The notes below the pieces were generated by a model, which searched no databases, was not told where the DNA came from, and saw only the letters and a program-made list of their open reading frames with translations. Below, one piece after another: positions 20,881-30,636 of a stretch of DNA of 64,000 nt. How positions within the stretch are numbered: the stretch's first letter is position 1; each line of letters opens with the position of its first letter. The stretch is from positions 1 through 64,000 of the forward strand of contig CALVHR010000007.1 of the NCBI GenBank assembly GCA_944328495.1, written 5' to 3'. Origin of the DNA: an uncultured Clostridia bacterium (GTDB lineage: Bacteria > Bacillota > Clostridia > Christensenellales > Borkfalkiaceae). Made by a program: the position numbers and the translations under genes.

Positions 20881-21094
20881 ATTTTATGCTTGAATTTTAA
20901 AAAATAATTATGTTTGATTATTCTATAATTTGCATTCTCCGAGATAGCATAAAAAACCGAAAAATCAATGCTGTCAGCATGCAAAAAATTTTTTTGTAAA
21001 CAAATACATGGAAAAATCTTAACCGAATTTACATCAAAAAAAGCTTTTTTGTTCTGTTCCGACCTTACAAAAGTACTTTTAAATTGCTTGTTAT

Positions 21095-21123
21095 TTGACA
21101 AAAAAGGCAATTTCATTTATAAT
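21095..21123 (+). promoter_or_regulatory. Promoter of the araC-type regulator
   Basis: TTGACA (21095-21100), 17-bp spacer, TATAAT (21118-21123): a perfect sigma-A consensus 24 bp before the start codon. Confidence 0.85.
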
Positions 21124-21146
21124 AGAATCGATATAAGGAGAATCCC

Positions 21147-22070
21147 ATGAACATCGATGAATTCGAAAAATCGGTCGATACGCTGACAGTAACAAATGAC
21201 TTTGCAAACACCCCGTGGATCAGCAACGAGATCGGCGTTGAACATTACGGATACGAAAACACAAAGAGTGACAAGCCGTTTGTTTTTTCAAAGGGATACC
21301 CTACGTTTCGCCTGCATTACATCGTACGCGGGAAGCTGTTGCTGTCCGTTCACGGCAAAAATATTCATCTGAAAACCGGACAATGTTTTTTGCTCCGTCC
21401 GGACGTGAATATAGGCTACAAAACCGACCCTTTACAACCGGCAAGCTTTTATTGGGTATCCATGAGCGGCAACAGCTGTAAAACGATTTTATCGCAACTG
21501 GATTTTACCGAGAACAATTCGTTTGTTTCCGTCGCCCGCCCTTATCGCAGTGCTCTCCGCCGCGCCTTCTTTGCAAACTTCCGCGAAGGCGAAGACATCA
21601 AAAGCATACGCGATTGTTTGTTTTTAGAAAATTTTTTGCGCATCTATCAATGCCTGTTCCTTTCGCTGCACATGAACAACAAAGCTTCCGGGCAAAAAAA
21701 TACGGGAGCCAAGCAAATTTCATACGTCGAAAAAGCCGTCAAATATATCAATGAACATTTCAACGATCCTGAACTTACCATCAAAGAAATCGCACGGACA
21801 ATGTTTCTTCATGAAAATTATCTCTCCCATATCTTCAGCGAAGCTATGGGACAATCTTTTCGTGAATTTTTAACGCAAAAGCGCATCGAACGGAGTATCA
21901 TCCTGATGCAAAAAGGAATGACCTCCGTAAAAAATATTTCGAAGGAAATCGGTTTTTCGGACGCTCTGTATTTTTCGAAAGTGTTCAAAAAATACAACGG
22001 CATTTCCCCGACGGAACATCTGAAAAAGCTGAAAACGACTACTCCCCTTAACAATACATCTGAAACGTAA
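21147..22070 (+). CDS. AraC family transcriptional regulator
   Basis: The 307-residue protein has an N-terminal cupin-like sugar-sensing domain (about 40-150; FRLHYIVRGKLLLSVHGK) and a C-terminal pair of AraC helix-turn-helix motifs (about 190-295; INEHFNDPELTIKEIARTMF and KNISKEIGFSDALYFSKVFK). ATG 21147 follows AAGGAG. It is transcribed away from the surface-protein operon and faces the end of the long glycan operon. Both leftward operons carry matching 22-bp direct repeats at their -35 boxes, so this protein is the best candidate activator. The ligand is probably a sugar from the imported glycan (inference). Confidence 0.9.
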   Translation: MNIDEFEKSVDTLTVTNDFANTPWISNEIGVEHYGYENTKSDKPFVFSKGYPTFRLHYIVRGKLLLSVHGKNIHLKTGQCFLLRPDVNIGYKTDPLQPASFYWVSMSGNSCKTILSQLDFTENNSFVSVARPYRSALRRAFFANFREGEDIKSIRDCLFLENFLRIYQCLFLSLHMNNKASGQKNTGAKQISYVEKAVKYINEHFNDPELTIKEIARTMFLHENYLSHIFSEAMGQSFREFLTQKRIERSIILMQKGMTSVKNISKEIGFSDALYFSKVFKKYNGISPTEHLKKLKTTTPLNNTSET

Positions 22071-22127
22071 CAGCAGCCCGAAAAAAGCCGTTTGGATTTT
22101 TTCGGACACAAACCGCCACTTAAAAAC

Positions 22128-22158
22128 GCCGCCCGTACGCTTATCGCGTACGGGCGGC
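22128..22158. terminator. Bidirectional terminator between araC-type gene and the glycan operon
   Basis: Perfect 13-bp arms (22128-22140 and 22146-22158) with a five-base loop lie between the convergent genes. The + strand is followed by TTGCTTTAATTTT. It can end both the regulator and the GH127-terminated operon. Confidence 0.85.
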
Positions 22159-22163
22159 TTGCT

Positions 22164-23999
22164 TTAATTTTCGGCATCGGCAATCGGCATTTCGGTCATG
22201 CGCAAATTCGTACTGCCATACGGTTGAAACCGTTTTTTTATTGAACAACCGAGCGGTTTGCGGCTCTTTGGAGTTTCTCGACAGACATTCGGCTGCCCCA
22301 AAGCCGTACCCCAATCGATCGGACATACATCCGCCTCTATGACAACGGGCGGCGCGTTCGTCTGAAACGCTTCGTCGAACTGCAATTCCGTCACGCGGAA
22401 ATCTTCGCCGCAAAACGCATACCCCCACTCCTCGGTCGGGTAGATATGGTAGTCACAGTACGGGAATTTGCGCTCGACGCCGTCCTTACTGTATTCATGC
22501 ATTTCCCACCGTTCGCCGACAGGCAGGGAATATACAAGCGGACCGCGTTCGAGAACATACATACCGCGCGGGCGCGATACGAGTTTTGCCTCAAAAGCAA
22601 AACGCAGCTCCAACTGCTCTTTTCCGCTCCAATGTCTTCGCAAAATCAGCCATCCGTTCTCCGCAAGCACGGGAATGCCGTCCAGCTTGCATTCCTTCGC
22701 CGAGGCAGGAATGCGGATCTTTAATGCAAAATCTCCCTCGCCTTCCACATGCAGGCGAACCGTGTCACGAAAAGGATATTTCGTATCCACCGTAACGCAT
22801 ACAGGCACGTTTCCCAGCCGCACCCGCACGCTCGAAGGAGAAATCGCCGCACAAACAAGCGTATCATCCCCCTCGAGCATGAACAGCGAGAGCGCAAACT
22901 TCGGCCAGCCTTGCCCGAAATTTGCGGTACAGCAACCGAAATTGGGTTCGAGCCCGAACACGTTCGCGTCCGGAGAGTTTGTATTGAATACACAAGGTTC
23001 GTTCTGTACCGTGCAGGCGATCTGATTCACTTGCTGATCATATTGATGCGTCCACATATCGGGCGAAATTGCCGCCGGCAACGCATTGAACGCCAGTTTT
23101 TCAAGCCGATCGCCCCATACGGCATTGCCGCTGAGCGCCAAAAGCCATTCGTACGAATACATTGCTTCGACGACACCGCAAAGTTCGCTGCCGTGAATGG
23201 GGCTCGTTCCCGAAAGACATTCGTCACCGTTGAAATGCCCTACCGCCGTACCGTGGTATTTTTGCAAGAGCCCAAACATTCGCTCCGCAATGGCGTCGGA
23301 CACGGGCGCATCCCTGCGGTTTATGACCCGACGGTACAACGATTCCGACTTCAGACTCATTGCAGCATTCACGACATGTGCGTACATCGTCCATTTTTTA
23401 TCGACTTTTTTCCAAAGCGCGCCCGCACGCGCAAAATCCGTCCCCGAAATTTTCAGGATCCGCGCAAGCTCTAAAAGCCACGGCTCGGGGCGCCTCTCAT
23501 ACAGCCAAAGTACGGAAACAAGGCATTCATACCAGCGCGCGGCAGCCCAGCCGGTCGGCGCAAACGCGCGCACATGATCGCGGTACTGCCGAAGGGCACG
23601 ATAAACGCTCTCCTCTACGCGCTCGTCCCCAGAACATTCATACCAGACGATGAGAACTTTCAGAATGAGAAACAGCGCCCACACGTCATACGTCTTGCGC
23701 TCTTGATCCGTACACGGACAGATCCAGCCGTCGGCGCACTGCTGCTGCAATATCTTGTCGATGTACCGCTTCGCGCGCGCGATCATGCCCTCGTCTTTTA
23801 AAAGATATGCAAGCGGGATAAATCCGTCCAGCCAGTACGGGACCCGCTCCCAGCCTTCCTTTTCGCCGCCGATCCATTTGCTGTCCCGCACGTCCGGCCA
23901 CACGCGATCGAGATTGCCGCACAGCCCAGCCGCCTGAATCTCCAATTGACGTTTCAGCCAGCCCTGCGGCTCGATCTCTTTTACCGTCAGTTTCTTCAT
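22164..23999 (-). CDS. GH127-like beta-L-arabinofuranosidase family protein (DUF1680)
   Basis: The 611-residue protein has an alpha/alpha-barrel catalytic domain followed by beta-sandwich domains, as in GH127 and its relatives. The cysteine-glycosidase site of the family is intact: E272 and C274 in GSELCG, and the C356-C357 pair in NFGCCTANF, which together bind zinc and supply the cysteine nucleophile in characterised members. Start ATG 23999 is chosen because it overlaps the GH112 stop as ATGA and follows GGAG. It lacks a signal peptide and is the last gene of the long glycan operon. Related families (GH142, GH146) share the fold, so the exact arabinoside or other substrate is not certain. 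Confidence 0.8.
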   Translation of the reverse strand: MKKLTVKEIEPQGWLKRQLEIQAAGLCGNLDRVWPDVRDSKWIGGEKEGWERVPYWLDGFIPLAYLLKDEGMIARAKRYIDKILQQQCADGWICPCTDQERKTYDVWALFLILKVLIVWYECSGDERVEESVYRALRQYRDHVRAFAPTGWAAARWYECLVSVLWLYERRPEPWLLELARILKISGTDFARAGALWKKVDKKWTMYAHVVNAAMSLKSESLYRRVINRRDAPVSDAIAERMFGLLQKYHGTAVGHFNGDECLSGTSPIHGSELCGVVEAMYSYEWLLALSGNAVWGDRLEKLAFNALPAAISPDMWTHQYDQQVNQIACTVQNEPCVFNTNSPDANVFGLEPNFGCCTANFGQGWPKFALSLFMLEGDDTLVCAAISPSSVRVRLGNVPVCVTVDTKYPFRDTVRLHVEGEGDFALKIRIPASAKECKLDGIPVLAENGWLILRRHWSGKEQLELRFAFEAKLVSRPRGMYVLERGPLVYSLPVGERWEMHEYSKDGVERKFPYCDYHIYPTEEWGYAFCGEDFRVTELQFDEAFQTNAPPVVIEADVCPIDWGTALGQPNVCRETPKSRKPLGCSIKKRFQPYGSTNLRMTEMPIADAEN

Positions 24000-26179
24000 C
24001 TGTTTTCTCCGATCCACCGTATCTCCATGGGCGCAAGAGATATTTTCTTCTCTCTGCCGTCCGCATCATAAAACACCGTTTCCTGCGCGGTAGCAAGATT
24101 ATTTACGAGCGCATACTTTCCGCTTTCCTCGTAATAATGGCAATCCACCTTGGAATTTGTGCTGAAAATCTTGCATACGTACTCTTCTTTTTTGCTCACC
24201 CACAGCAATGCGCGGTAAAGTAAGCGCGCATTTTCAAAAGAATACGGCAAGCCCGTAATATAAAAACTCCTGCCTGCGCCGTACTCGTTTACCGCCGCTT
24301 TGACTTCGCCCACGTTCACTTTGCGCGTAAAGCGGTCGGAAAAATCGATCTTCAATACCTGCGCTTTTTCCAACGCATACACGTTCTTTTTGTCTTCGCC
24401 GTAATCGGGCACGGGCGTATCTTCAAAAATGAAATGCGCCTTGATCGCGTTAATGTTATATTTGTCGGTGTTGAGTGAAAGTCCCTTTTCTTCGTCCACC
24501 CCCAGTACGTCCGCAAGCTGGAAAAACCTTCCGTTTTTCGCGCACGCAGTCGGTTCGCCTACACCGATGAATCCGCCGCCGCGCGCCACAAACGCACGCA
24601 CTTTCTCCTGCAGCTCTTCGTCCAGCCAATTTTCCCCGCCCGACCATGCCGTGTACGCATCGCCCGCGTTGATCACTGCATCCAAAGCATCCAATGCGCC
24701 CGCCTTTACGTCCTCGAAGCTGATGAACGACACGTCCACGGGAAGCCCCGACAACGCTTCCAAAATACCTTGGTACGAATATGCTTGCTGATACCACAGC
24801 TCGTGCGCCGTCATGAAGCACTGCCAACTGCGTATCTTGCCCCAGCTGTTGAGCATCCCTACTTTCAGCGCATTGAACGGCTTTTTGCCTTTCACGCTGT
24901 CGTAAATCTCGCGGAATTCATCGCAGATCTCTCCCGCGCGCGCAATAAATTTCGGAAACTTCGCCGCAAGAGACAAATACCCGCCAAAACCGATGCGATC
25001 CAAAGGACTGCGCATCATGGCACGCCGCGCCGTCATCCAGTTTTTATTCAGTTCCGCAACCGCATTTTCTTCGTTCCCGTCAAAAAATGTATCGGGGAAG
25101 AAATACGGAAGCATCCTGCCTTCCACATACCGAAGCCCCGGCATATCCGACAGCATTCGCACCGTCACGCCGCCCCCGACGCTGCCGACCACCGCATCCA
25201 GCCCGATACTCGGGAAATATTTTCCGTACGGCTCCGTGCCGATCCATGAATCGCCCAGAAACATCATCGCTTCCCTGCCGTACGAATGCACGATCTCCAC
25301 AAGCTCTTTCACTGTCTCGGCAACATAACGCTGTATGAAATCCATGTAATCCGAAAAAGCTTTTTTCGGTACGCGGTGCGGGGAGTTGTAATACCCCTCG
25401 TCCACAAAGTCTTCCGCCGTTAACTTGTAGCCGTATGCCTTTTCGAAATCGTCCAGCGCGCGCGGACTGACCGAAGTGTTGTAACCGAACCAGTCTACGA
25501 TCTTTTCTTTCCCCTCTTCATTGAACACGAGAAAGAAATGATACAAAAAGGTCGTGAACCGTACCACATTGATATCCGGATGCGTTTCCAGCCAGATTTT
25601 CAGTGATGCCTTGATGTGCTCGCGCGTCAAGGGATAGCGCGGGTCGTACGGGCTGTGTTTGTCCGTGTTCCAGCCATTGGTGATGTAATTATACATCTGG
25701 GTCGAATCCCAAACGTTGTGCGCGAGAAAGGATACCGTATATTCGTGATACGGATGTGCGTTTTTGACAAGAACGCTCACGCCATTTTCTTCCAAAACCC
25801 AATCGGAATGTACTTTCCCCGAGGTGCGGTCATATACCTGCCACCACCGCAGCGCGTCCGCCGAAACGTCGGGCTTCACCTGCTCGGCAAAATACCCCTT
25901 TGCAGGCTCGATTCTCACCGCATTTCCGACGGCCGTGACGCGATCGCTCAAAAGAAAGAAATGCTGCAATTCTTCGGGATGTGATTTTGCCCACGCCACG
26001 TCACCGCGCGCCACGAAATAAGTTTCATACACTTTGTCCGCAAGTTCGCGGGGATTTTCGGGAAGCTTTGTGCCGTCGCAGTCGCGCACGGCATCCGCGC
26101 CCCACTTTTTCAGGATCTCTTTTGTTCCTTCCACATAACTGCTGTCCGTAGGGATCGTCACTCTTCCTGTCTTTTTCAT
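23996..26179 (-). CDS. GH112 1,3-beta-galactosyl-N-acetylhexosamine phosphorylase
   Basis: The 727-residue protein matches the galacto-N-biose/lacto-N-biose phosphorylase family along its whole length: MKKTGRVTIPTDSSYVE at the start, HEYTVSFLAHNVWDS, VDWFGYNTSVSPRALDDFE, and the catalytic segment MMFLGDSWIGTEPY with the presumed acid D310. Later motifs include YFFPDTFF, GGYLSLAAKFPKF and GEPTACAKNGRFFQLADV. The reaction is Gal-beta-1,3-HexNAc + phosphate to Gal-1-phosphate + GlcNAc/GalNAc in the cytoplasm. The start overlaps the GH2 stop as ATGA. The NahK-like kinase at 10,274-11,371 would phosphorylate the HexNAc product. GalT and GalE functions are not in the window. Mucin O-glycan or milk-type glycans are the likely source (inference). 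Confidence 0.93.
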   Translation of the reverse strand: MKKTGRVTIPTDSSYVEGTKEILKKWGADAVRDCDGTKLPENPRELADKVYETYFVARGDVAWAKSHPEELQHFFLLSDRVTAVGNAVRIEPAKGYFAEQVKPDVSADALRWWQVYDRTSGKVHSDWVLEENGVSVLVKNAHPYHEYTVSFLAHNVWDSTQMYNYITNGWNTDKHSPYDPRYPLTREHIKASLKIWLETHPDINVVRFTTFLYHFFLVFNEEGKEKIVDWFGYNTSVSPRALDDFEKAYGYKLTAEDFVDEGYYNSPHRVPKKAFSDYMDFIQRYVAETVKELVEIVHSYGREAMMFLGDSWIGTEPYGKYFPSIGLDAVVGSVGGGVTVRMLSDMPGLRYVEGRMLPYFFPDTFFDGNEENAVAELNKNWMTARRAMMRSPLDRIGFGGYLSLAAKFPKFIARAGEICDEFREIYDSVKGKKPFNALKVGMLNSWGKIRSWQCFMTAHELWYQQAYSYQGILEALSGLPVDVSFISFEDVKAGALDALDAVINAGDAYTAWSGGENWLDEELQEKVRAFVARGGGFIGVGEPTACAKNGRFFQLADVLGVDEEKGLSLNTDKYNINAIKAHFIFEDTPVPDYGEDKKNVYALEKAQVLKIDFSDRFTRKVNVGEVKAAVNEYGAGRSFYITGLPYSFENARLLYRALLWVSKKEEYVCKIFSTNSKVDCHYYEESGKYALVNNLATAQETVFYDADGREKKISLAPMEIRWIGENR

Positions 26180-27918
26180 ACTTCCGCCTCGTTGATTTTA
26201 CGTATTTCTTCGATCGGCGCCTTGGGCGTGCGATCTTCTTTCAAAAGTCCGTTCACTTCCTGCTGCACGTCGGTCAGCTGGGTGTAACAATACCCGACAA
26301 CCGGCATTTTCTTTGCCGCTTCAAACAGCGAACGCAAGCGGGCAAGGTATTCTTCCGCGCTGTTCACCGCGCTGCCATACCCCCACGCTTCGCCATGCGC
26401 ATCCGCCTTGAACGCCGTGCCCCCAAATTCGGACAACACGATCGGCTGCCCCGCATATTCCCAGCCCTGCGCCATTGCAAACTGCACGCCCGTGCGCGCA
26501 TCGCCGCCGATAATTTTTTCGCGGTCCGCATACATCGAATACAGCTTTTTCCCATCCTGTGTATATTGGTGAAGGGTTAAAATATCCGTTTGCGTGTGCG
26601 CCCAACCGTCGTTCCCGATCACGGGGCGCCGCGCATCGTATGCTTTGGTCAAATAGTACAGCGCCGATACATAGTTTTGTGTGCGTTCCTTTTCCATAAG
26701 ATCCAAAACGCCCCAACTCTCATTAAAGCAAACCCACGCGATCACGCTCGGATGATTGTAGTTCTGACGTATGATCTCCTGCCACTGCGCCGCCGTTTTT
26801 TCAATGCTCTTTTCGCTATAATAATAGCTCGACGGCATTTCGCACCATACGCCCAACCCCATGATGTCCGCATAGTACATGTACCGCTCATCTTCGATCT
26901 TTTCGTGCTTGCGCACCGCATTGAAACCCATTTCCTTGGTCAGACGGATATCCTCGATGATCGCCTCTTCACTCGGCGGCGTGAAACCCGATTCCGGCCA
27001 ATATCCCTGATCCAAAACCATTTTCAGATATTTGGGGATCATACAATGCGTGAACTGACCGTCTCGCACCGAAAAGTCCGCCATTCCGAAATAAGAGCCG
27101 ACCCGATCGGTCACCTTCGCCCGCTTTTCCACCGTGAATTGCACATCGTACATCGACGGCCAGTCCATATAGGAAATTCCCACAATGTCGGCACTCTTGT
27201 CCGATGCTAAACGCACGCGGACGCGCTGTTCCGCCCCGATCGCCGCAACCTTCCCTGCCGCAACTTCCTTCCCCGCATACTCGATCCGATATCCGATCGA
27301 TACATCGGGCGCGGGATGTGTTACAGTAAAGGTAAATTCCACTTCACCGTCGTTGGGATAAGGCGTGATACGAACATATTCCAGACGGTCTTCTTCCGCA
27401 TATTCCATCCATACGCTCTTCCAAATGCCCGTCATCTGCACATAATGACAGCCGTGATTATGATCTTCCCAACGCTGTTTCCCGCGGATAAGCGAAGGAT
27501 CGTTTGCGTCGTCACAACGCACAACAAGTACGTTTTCCCCGCCGTGCAGGAAATCGGTCAGATCGAATGAAAAGCGCGCATATGCACCTTCATGCACCCC
27601 CACCTTTTTCCCGTTGACATAAACCGTGGTAAGATAGTCAGCGCCGTCAATATTGAGTATGTTGCGCTTGCCTGCGCGTTTTTTCAGCTTGCAGGCATAC
27701 CAGACCGTACCGTGCGGAGTCTCGTCGCCGATCCCGCTCAGCTTTGTTTCATAGGTGAACGGAACGCGAATGCGGCGAGGAAGCTCGCCGGCAAGCGCCT
27801 GTTTTTTTGTCACTTCTTCGCCAAATGCGAATGCCCACTCTCCGTCCAACAAAAGCCAATCCGCCCGCACAAATTGCGGGCGGGGATAATCTTTGATATA
27901 ACACTTCGCGTGTTTCAT
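26176..27918 (-). CDS. GH2 family glycosidase, short form
   Basis: The 580-residue enzyme has a jelly-roll domain (about 20-180), an Ig-like domain (185-270) and a TIM barrel (275-580). Acid/base E400 lies in VCFNESWGV and nucleophile E497 in IVLSEFGGTAF. It lacks the extra C-terminal domains of LacZ and resembles the beta-glucuronidase/beta-galactosidase short branch. The specificity cannot be assigned. ATG 27918 is the first start codon in frame after the preceding gene's stop; the nearest ribosome site (AAGGAG) is 14 bases away, longer than usual, so initiation may rely on coupling. No signal peptide. It overlaps GH112 by 4 bp. Confidence 0.88.
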   Translation of the reverse strand: MKHAKCYIKDYPRPQFVRADWLLLDGEWAFAFGEEVTKKQALAGELPRRIRVPFTYETKLSGIGDETPHGTVWYACKLKKRAGKRNILNIDGADYLTTVYVNGKKVGVHEGAYARFSFDLTDFLHGGENVLVVRCDDANDPSLIRGKQRWEDHNHGCHYVQMTGIWKSVWMEYAEEDRLEYVRITPYPNDGEVEFTFTVTHPAPDVSIGYRIEYAGKEVAAGKVAAIGAEQRVRVRLASDKSADIVGISYMDWPSMYDVQFTVEKRAKVTDRVGSYFGMADFSVRDGQFTHCMIPKYLKMVLDQGYWPESGFTPPSEEAIIEDIRLTKEMGFNAVRKHEKIEDERYMYYADIMGLGVWCEMPSSYYYSEKSIEKTAAQWQEIIRQNYNHPSVIAWVCFNESWGVLDLMEKERTQNYVSALYYLTKAYDARRPVIGNDGWAHTQTDILTLHQYTQDGKKLYSMYADREKIIGGDARTGVQFAMAQGWEYAGQPIVLSEFGGTAFKADAHGEAWGYGSAVNSAEEYLARLRSLFEAAKKMPVVGYCYTQLTDVQQEVNGLLKEDRTPKAPIEEIRKINEAEV

Positions 27919-27920
27919 GA

Positions 27921-29087
27921 CTAGATCATTTTCTCCTTGTCGATGTAAACCATTTGTCCCGGCACGATCCACACGTCGCAGCTGCGCGGCGCCAGTTTCC
28001 CTTCAAATACCAGACGAAGTTTTGTGGGATATTCTCTGTCCATGTTCACAAACGTGAAAACGGGATCACCGTCTTTGTCCTTCCAGCGCGTGACAGCCAC
28101 GGACGTTTCATGAACAATGACGCGTATCTCGCGCAATGTATCGTCTTTGCCGAACACAGGGAATCCGCCCTGCGGCAAACCGAAGTACCGCACGCTTTCA
28201 AACGTACAAGCGGAAAGCTTTTCCGCAAAGAATTTTAAAAACACGCGGTCCTCATACGAAATACTGTCGAACGTGCGCGTGCGCTTACCGAACATGTCAA
28301 TAGGGTTTTCGCGGTAGTTTCCGTCCAGCGTTCCCTGATAGAAAGAAAACCAGTGGAAACCCGTCGCCCCGTGCGCAATTGCCGAATAGATCTGCCAGCG
28401 AATATCGTCCTGCGTCGGAACACGATACGCCCAATGCCCTACCGAAAGCAGAGATACAAACAGCCTCACGCCCGTGCGTCTTGCCGCTTCACCGAAAATC
28501 TTGAAATTTATTATATGACAATTTTGGTAATAATCCCGATCAAAATACGCGCACTGACCGTAGCTGTCAAAGGAAATCAGCTTTGCTCCCGTGCGGCGGA
28601 TAAAATCGACGAGAAGTTCGGTATATTCCTCGGGCGTGCGGGCATCCACAACATCCTCAAACCCCGCCCAATACGGGAACATATTCAAAAACGGAGTCAG
28701 ATGCGGCGCCGCTTCGCGCACAATTATAAATGCATTCACCGCATACTCCCATGTATGCTTGTCCGGCTCGTCTCCGACATGGAAGCCGAACACCGCAGGA
28801 TGCGATCCGAAATCCGAAACCGCCTCCGCAACACCTTTGCGAAAGGATTCTTCCCCCACTTCTTTAAGTTTATGGTAGCGAGTGCGCGCGTCGCACACGA
28901 TCGCGCGCATCCCCGCCTTTTCACACTCGTCCAAAAGGCGAAGCATCCTCGATTTATCATGACGCGCGGGATCGTACTCGAAGGTCATGGGCAACGTGAT
29001 GCCCGCATCTTTCCATTCCCGCACCGCTTCCGCTTCGTCCTTAAACCCTGTCGGCTGATAATTCCAAAAACTGATATCGTAACGCAT
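27921..29087 (-). CDS. Glycosidase-like TIM-barrel protein, family not recognised
   Basis: The 388-residue protein has a pattern of alternating strands and helices typical of a TIM barrel, with motifs seen in retaining glycosidases: AVFGFHVGDEPDKHTWEY (a G-D-E-P segment where acid/base glutamates often sit), ISFDSYGQ, and GATGFHWFSFYQGTLDGNY. A small beta domain follows (about 300-388). ATG 29087 is 1 bp after the GH31 stop; a longer reading would overlap GH31 heavily. No signal peptide. Position between GH31 and GH2 in a tight operon supports a role in oligosaccharide breakdown. I could not place it in a named GH family. Confidence 0.55.
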   Translation of the reverse strand: MRYDISFWNYQPTGFKDEAEAVREWKDAGITLPMTFEYDPARHDKSRMLRLLDECEKAGMRAIVCDARTRYHKLKEVGEESFRKGVAEAVSDFGSHPAVFGFHVGDEPDKHTWEYAVNAFIIVREAAPHLTPFLNMFPYWAGFEDVVDARTPEEYTELLVDFIRRTGAKLISFDSYGQCAYFDRDYYQNCHIINFKIFGEAARRTGVRLFVSLLSVGHWAYRVPTQDDIRWQIYSAIAHGATGFHWFSFYQGTLDGNYRENPIDMFGKRTRTFDSISYEDRVFLKFFAEKLSACTFESVRYFGLPQGGFPVFGKDDTLREIRVIVHETSVAVTRWKDKDGDPVFTFVNMDREYPTKLRLVFEGKLAPRSCDVWIVPGQMVYIDKEKMI

Positions 29088-29088
29088 A

Positions 29089-30621
29089 TTACACTCTCTC
29101 AAAATACGGTAGGACTGCCAAAGGTGCAGACACTCGCACCGTTTGCCCCCCTCCAAATACTTCGCCCGTAGGCTTATATAGCCATTTGCATCCCGCCGGC
29201 AATGCAACATCGCGCATCCGCGCGCCCTGTTCCAAAACAGGCGCAACCAACACCTTTTCCCCCAGCATGAACTGATCTTTTATCTTTTCGAATCCTTGCT
29301 CGGGAAATTCATATTCCATATGCCGCATGAGCGGATCGCCCGTCAACGCACATTCTTCCAGCAGGTCTTTAAAGTAATCCGCATAACTTTGCCGAAGGTC
29401 CAGACAGCTCTTGACCACTTTACGAGCCGTTTCGCTCCCCTTGTTCCAGATCGCATAGGAAAATTGTATCATCGTCATAAGCGCGGCACACTCGCAGGAG
29501 CGTATAAGAAATTCATCGTTCTGTACGGAACCTTTTCCGAAATCCGATTCCTGTCCGCCCCCGACCATATCGGGGCAACAGTACGTATATCCCGTGATGC
29601 CCGCCTGCAACATATTCGGAATCAGAGAACGGATCCCTTTCTTGCCCGTCCAGCTGTTATTCTTGTCGCTCAAACGCTGAACGATCGGATATCCGCCCAT
29701 CCCGACACAAGCACGCAGTTCCGAATACTTAAACTTCGAAGCAAATTGCGCCCACAGCGCACTTTGATCGTTTGGCGTCGCTTTGCGGAATGTTCTGTCG
29801 TCATAGTCGTAATAGAGAGGATCGCCCGCATCGAATTTAAAACCGTCCACTCCGTAAACACGCATGAGCGCGTTCAGCTTCTTTTCCATCCAATCCTGCG
29901 CGGACGGTGAACTCATGTCCAAAACAGCACTCCTGCCGCTCCACCAACGCCGTATCGCGACCGCTTCAAACCGATCGCGCACCAATGCGCCTTTTTCCAG
30001 ATATGTAAAGTCGGGTACGTCTTCGTCCACAAACGGGCACACCCAAAGTATAACACGAAAACCGAGTCTGTGCAAGTTATTTATCATCTCCGCGGGATCC
30101 GAAAACTTGGAGGGGTCAAACTCCCAGTCGCCATATGCGCGCATCCAACCGTCATCCAGAATCAGCGTCCCGACGGGCAATCCGCTCTCTACAATGCTCT
30201 CCGCATATGCCTCCACTTTTTTCTGATCAATGCCGCGAAGCATCTCCACCCAGGAATTATACTGCGGCAAAAGCACCATGTCTTTCGGTACGGTACCTCC
30301 CTTCGGAAAATGCTTTTGCACAGCCGCACGATATGCCCCCTTCAGCGTCCCGTGCCCGTCGGAAATATCCGCTTCTCCGTCCAATGAAGATACGCGAATG
30401 GAACAATCCCCTTCATAACGCAGAGCACAACCTTTTTCGGCATAAATGTACCGCCCTTCGTTGCTTACATAAAGAGCGTTATACTGATTGTCAGTGCTGT
30501 TAAAAATGCCGTTCATGTCTTCGTAAAATGCAACGCCTTCGCAAAGGGGCATTTCGCCCCCTTGCGCGACGGCACCGCCCCACCAGCATTCGCCTTTCAG
30601 GCAGTCCAAATAGTAAATCAC
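29089..30621 (-). CDS. GH31 family alpha-glycosidase-like protein
   Basis: The 510-residue protein carries a GH31-type TIM barrel: LDDGWM (150s), ILWVCPFVDEDVPDF, and the nucleophile segment YGVDGFKFDAGDP with D264. The C-terminal part has the usual beta-domain motif GEKVLVAPVLEQGARMRDVALP. At the place where GH31 enzymes usually have an acid/base Asp after W-x-G, the sequence reads SWTGKKG, so that residue appears replaced by Lys. The enzyme may use another acid, work on an activated substrate or be altered in function. GTG 30621 is the start, five bases after CGGAGG. It is cytoplasmic and tightly packed in the operon. Confidence 0.75.
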   Translation of the reverse strand: MIYYLDCLKGECWWGGAVAQGGEMPLCEGVAFYEDMNGIFNSTDNQYNALYVSNEGRYIYAEKGCALRYEGDCSIRVSSLDGEADISDGHGTLKGAYRAAVQKHFPKGGTVPKDMVLLPQYNSWVEMLRGIDQKKVEAYAESIVESGLPVGTLILDDGWMRAYGDWEFDPSKFSDPAEMINNLHRLGFRVILWVCPFVDEDVPDFTYLEKGALVRDRFEAVAIRRWWSGRSAVLDMSSPSAQDWMEKKLNALMRVYGVDGFKFDAGDPLYYDYDDRTFRKATPNDQSALWAQFASKFKYSELRACVGMGGYPIVQRLSDKNNSWTGKKGIRSLIPNMLQAGITGYTYCCPDMVGGGQESDFGKGSVQNDEFLIRSCECAALMTMIQFSYAIWNKGSETARKVVKSCLDLRQSYADYFKDLLEECALTGDPLMRHMEYEFPEQGFEKIKDQFMLGEKVLVAPVLEQGARMRDVALPAGCKWLYKPTGEVFGGGQTVRVSAPLAVLPYFERV

Positions 30622-30636
30622 AATAACCTCCGAAAA

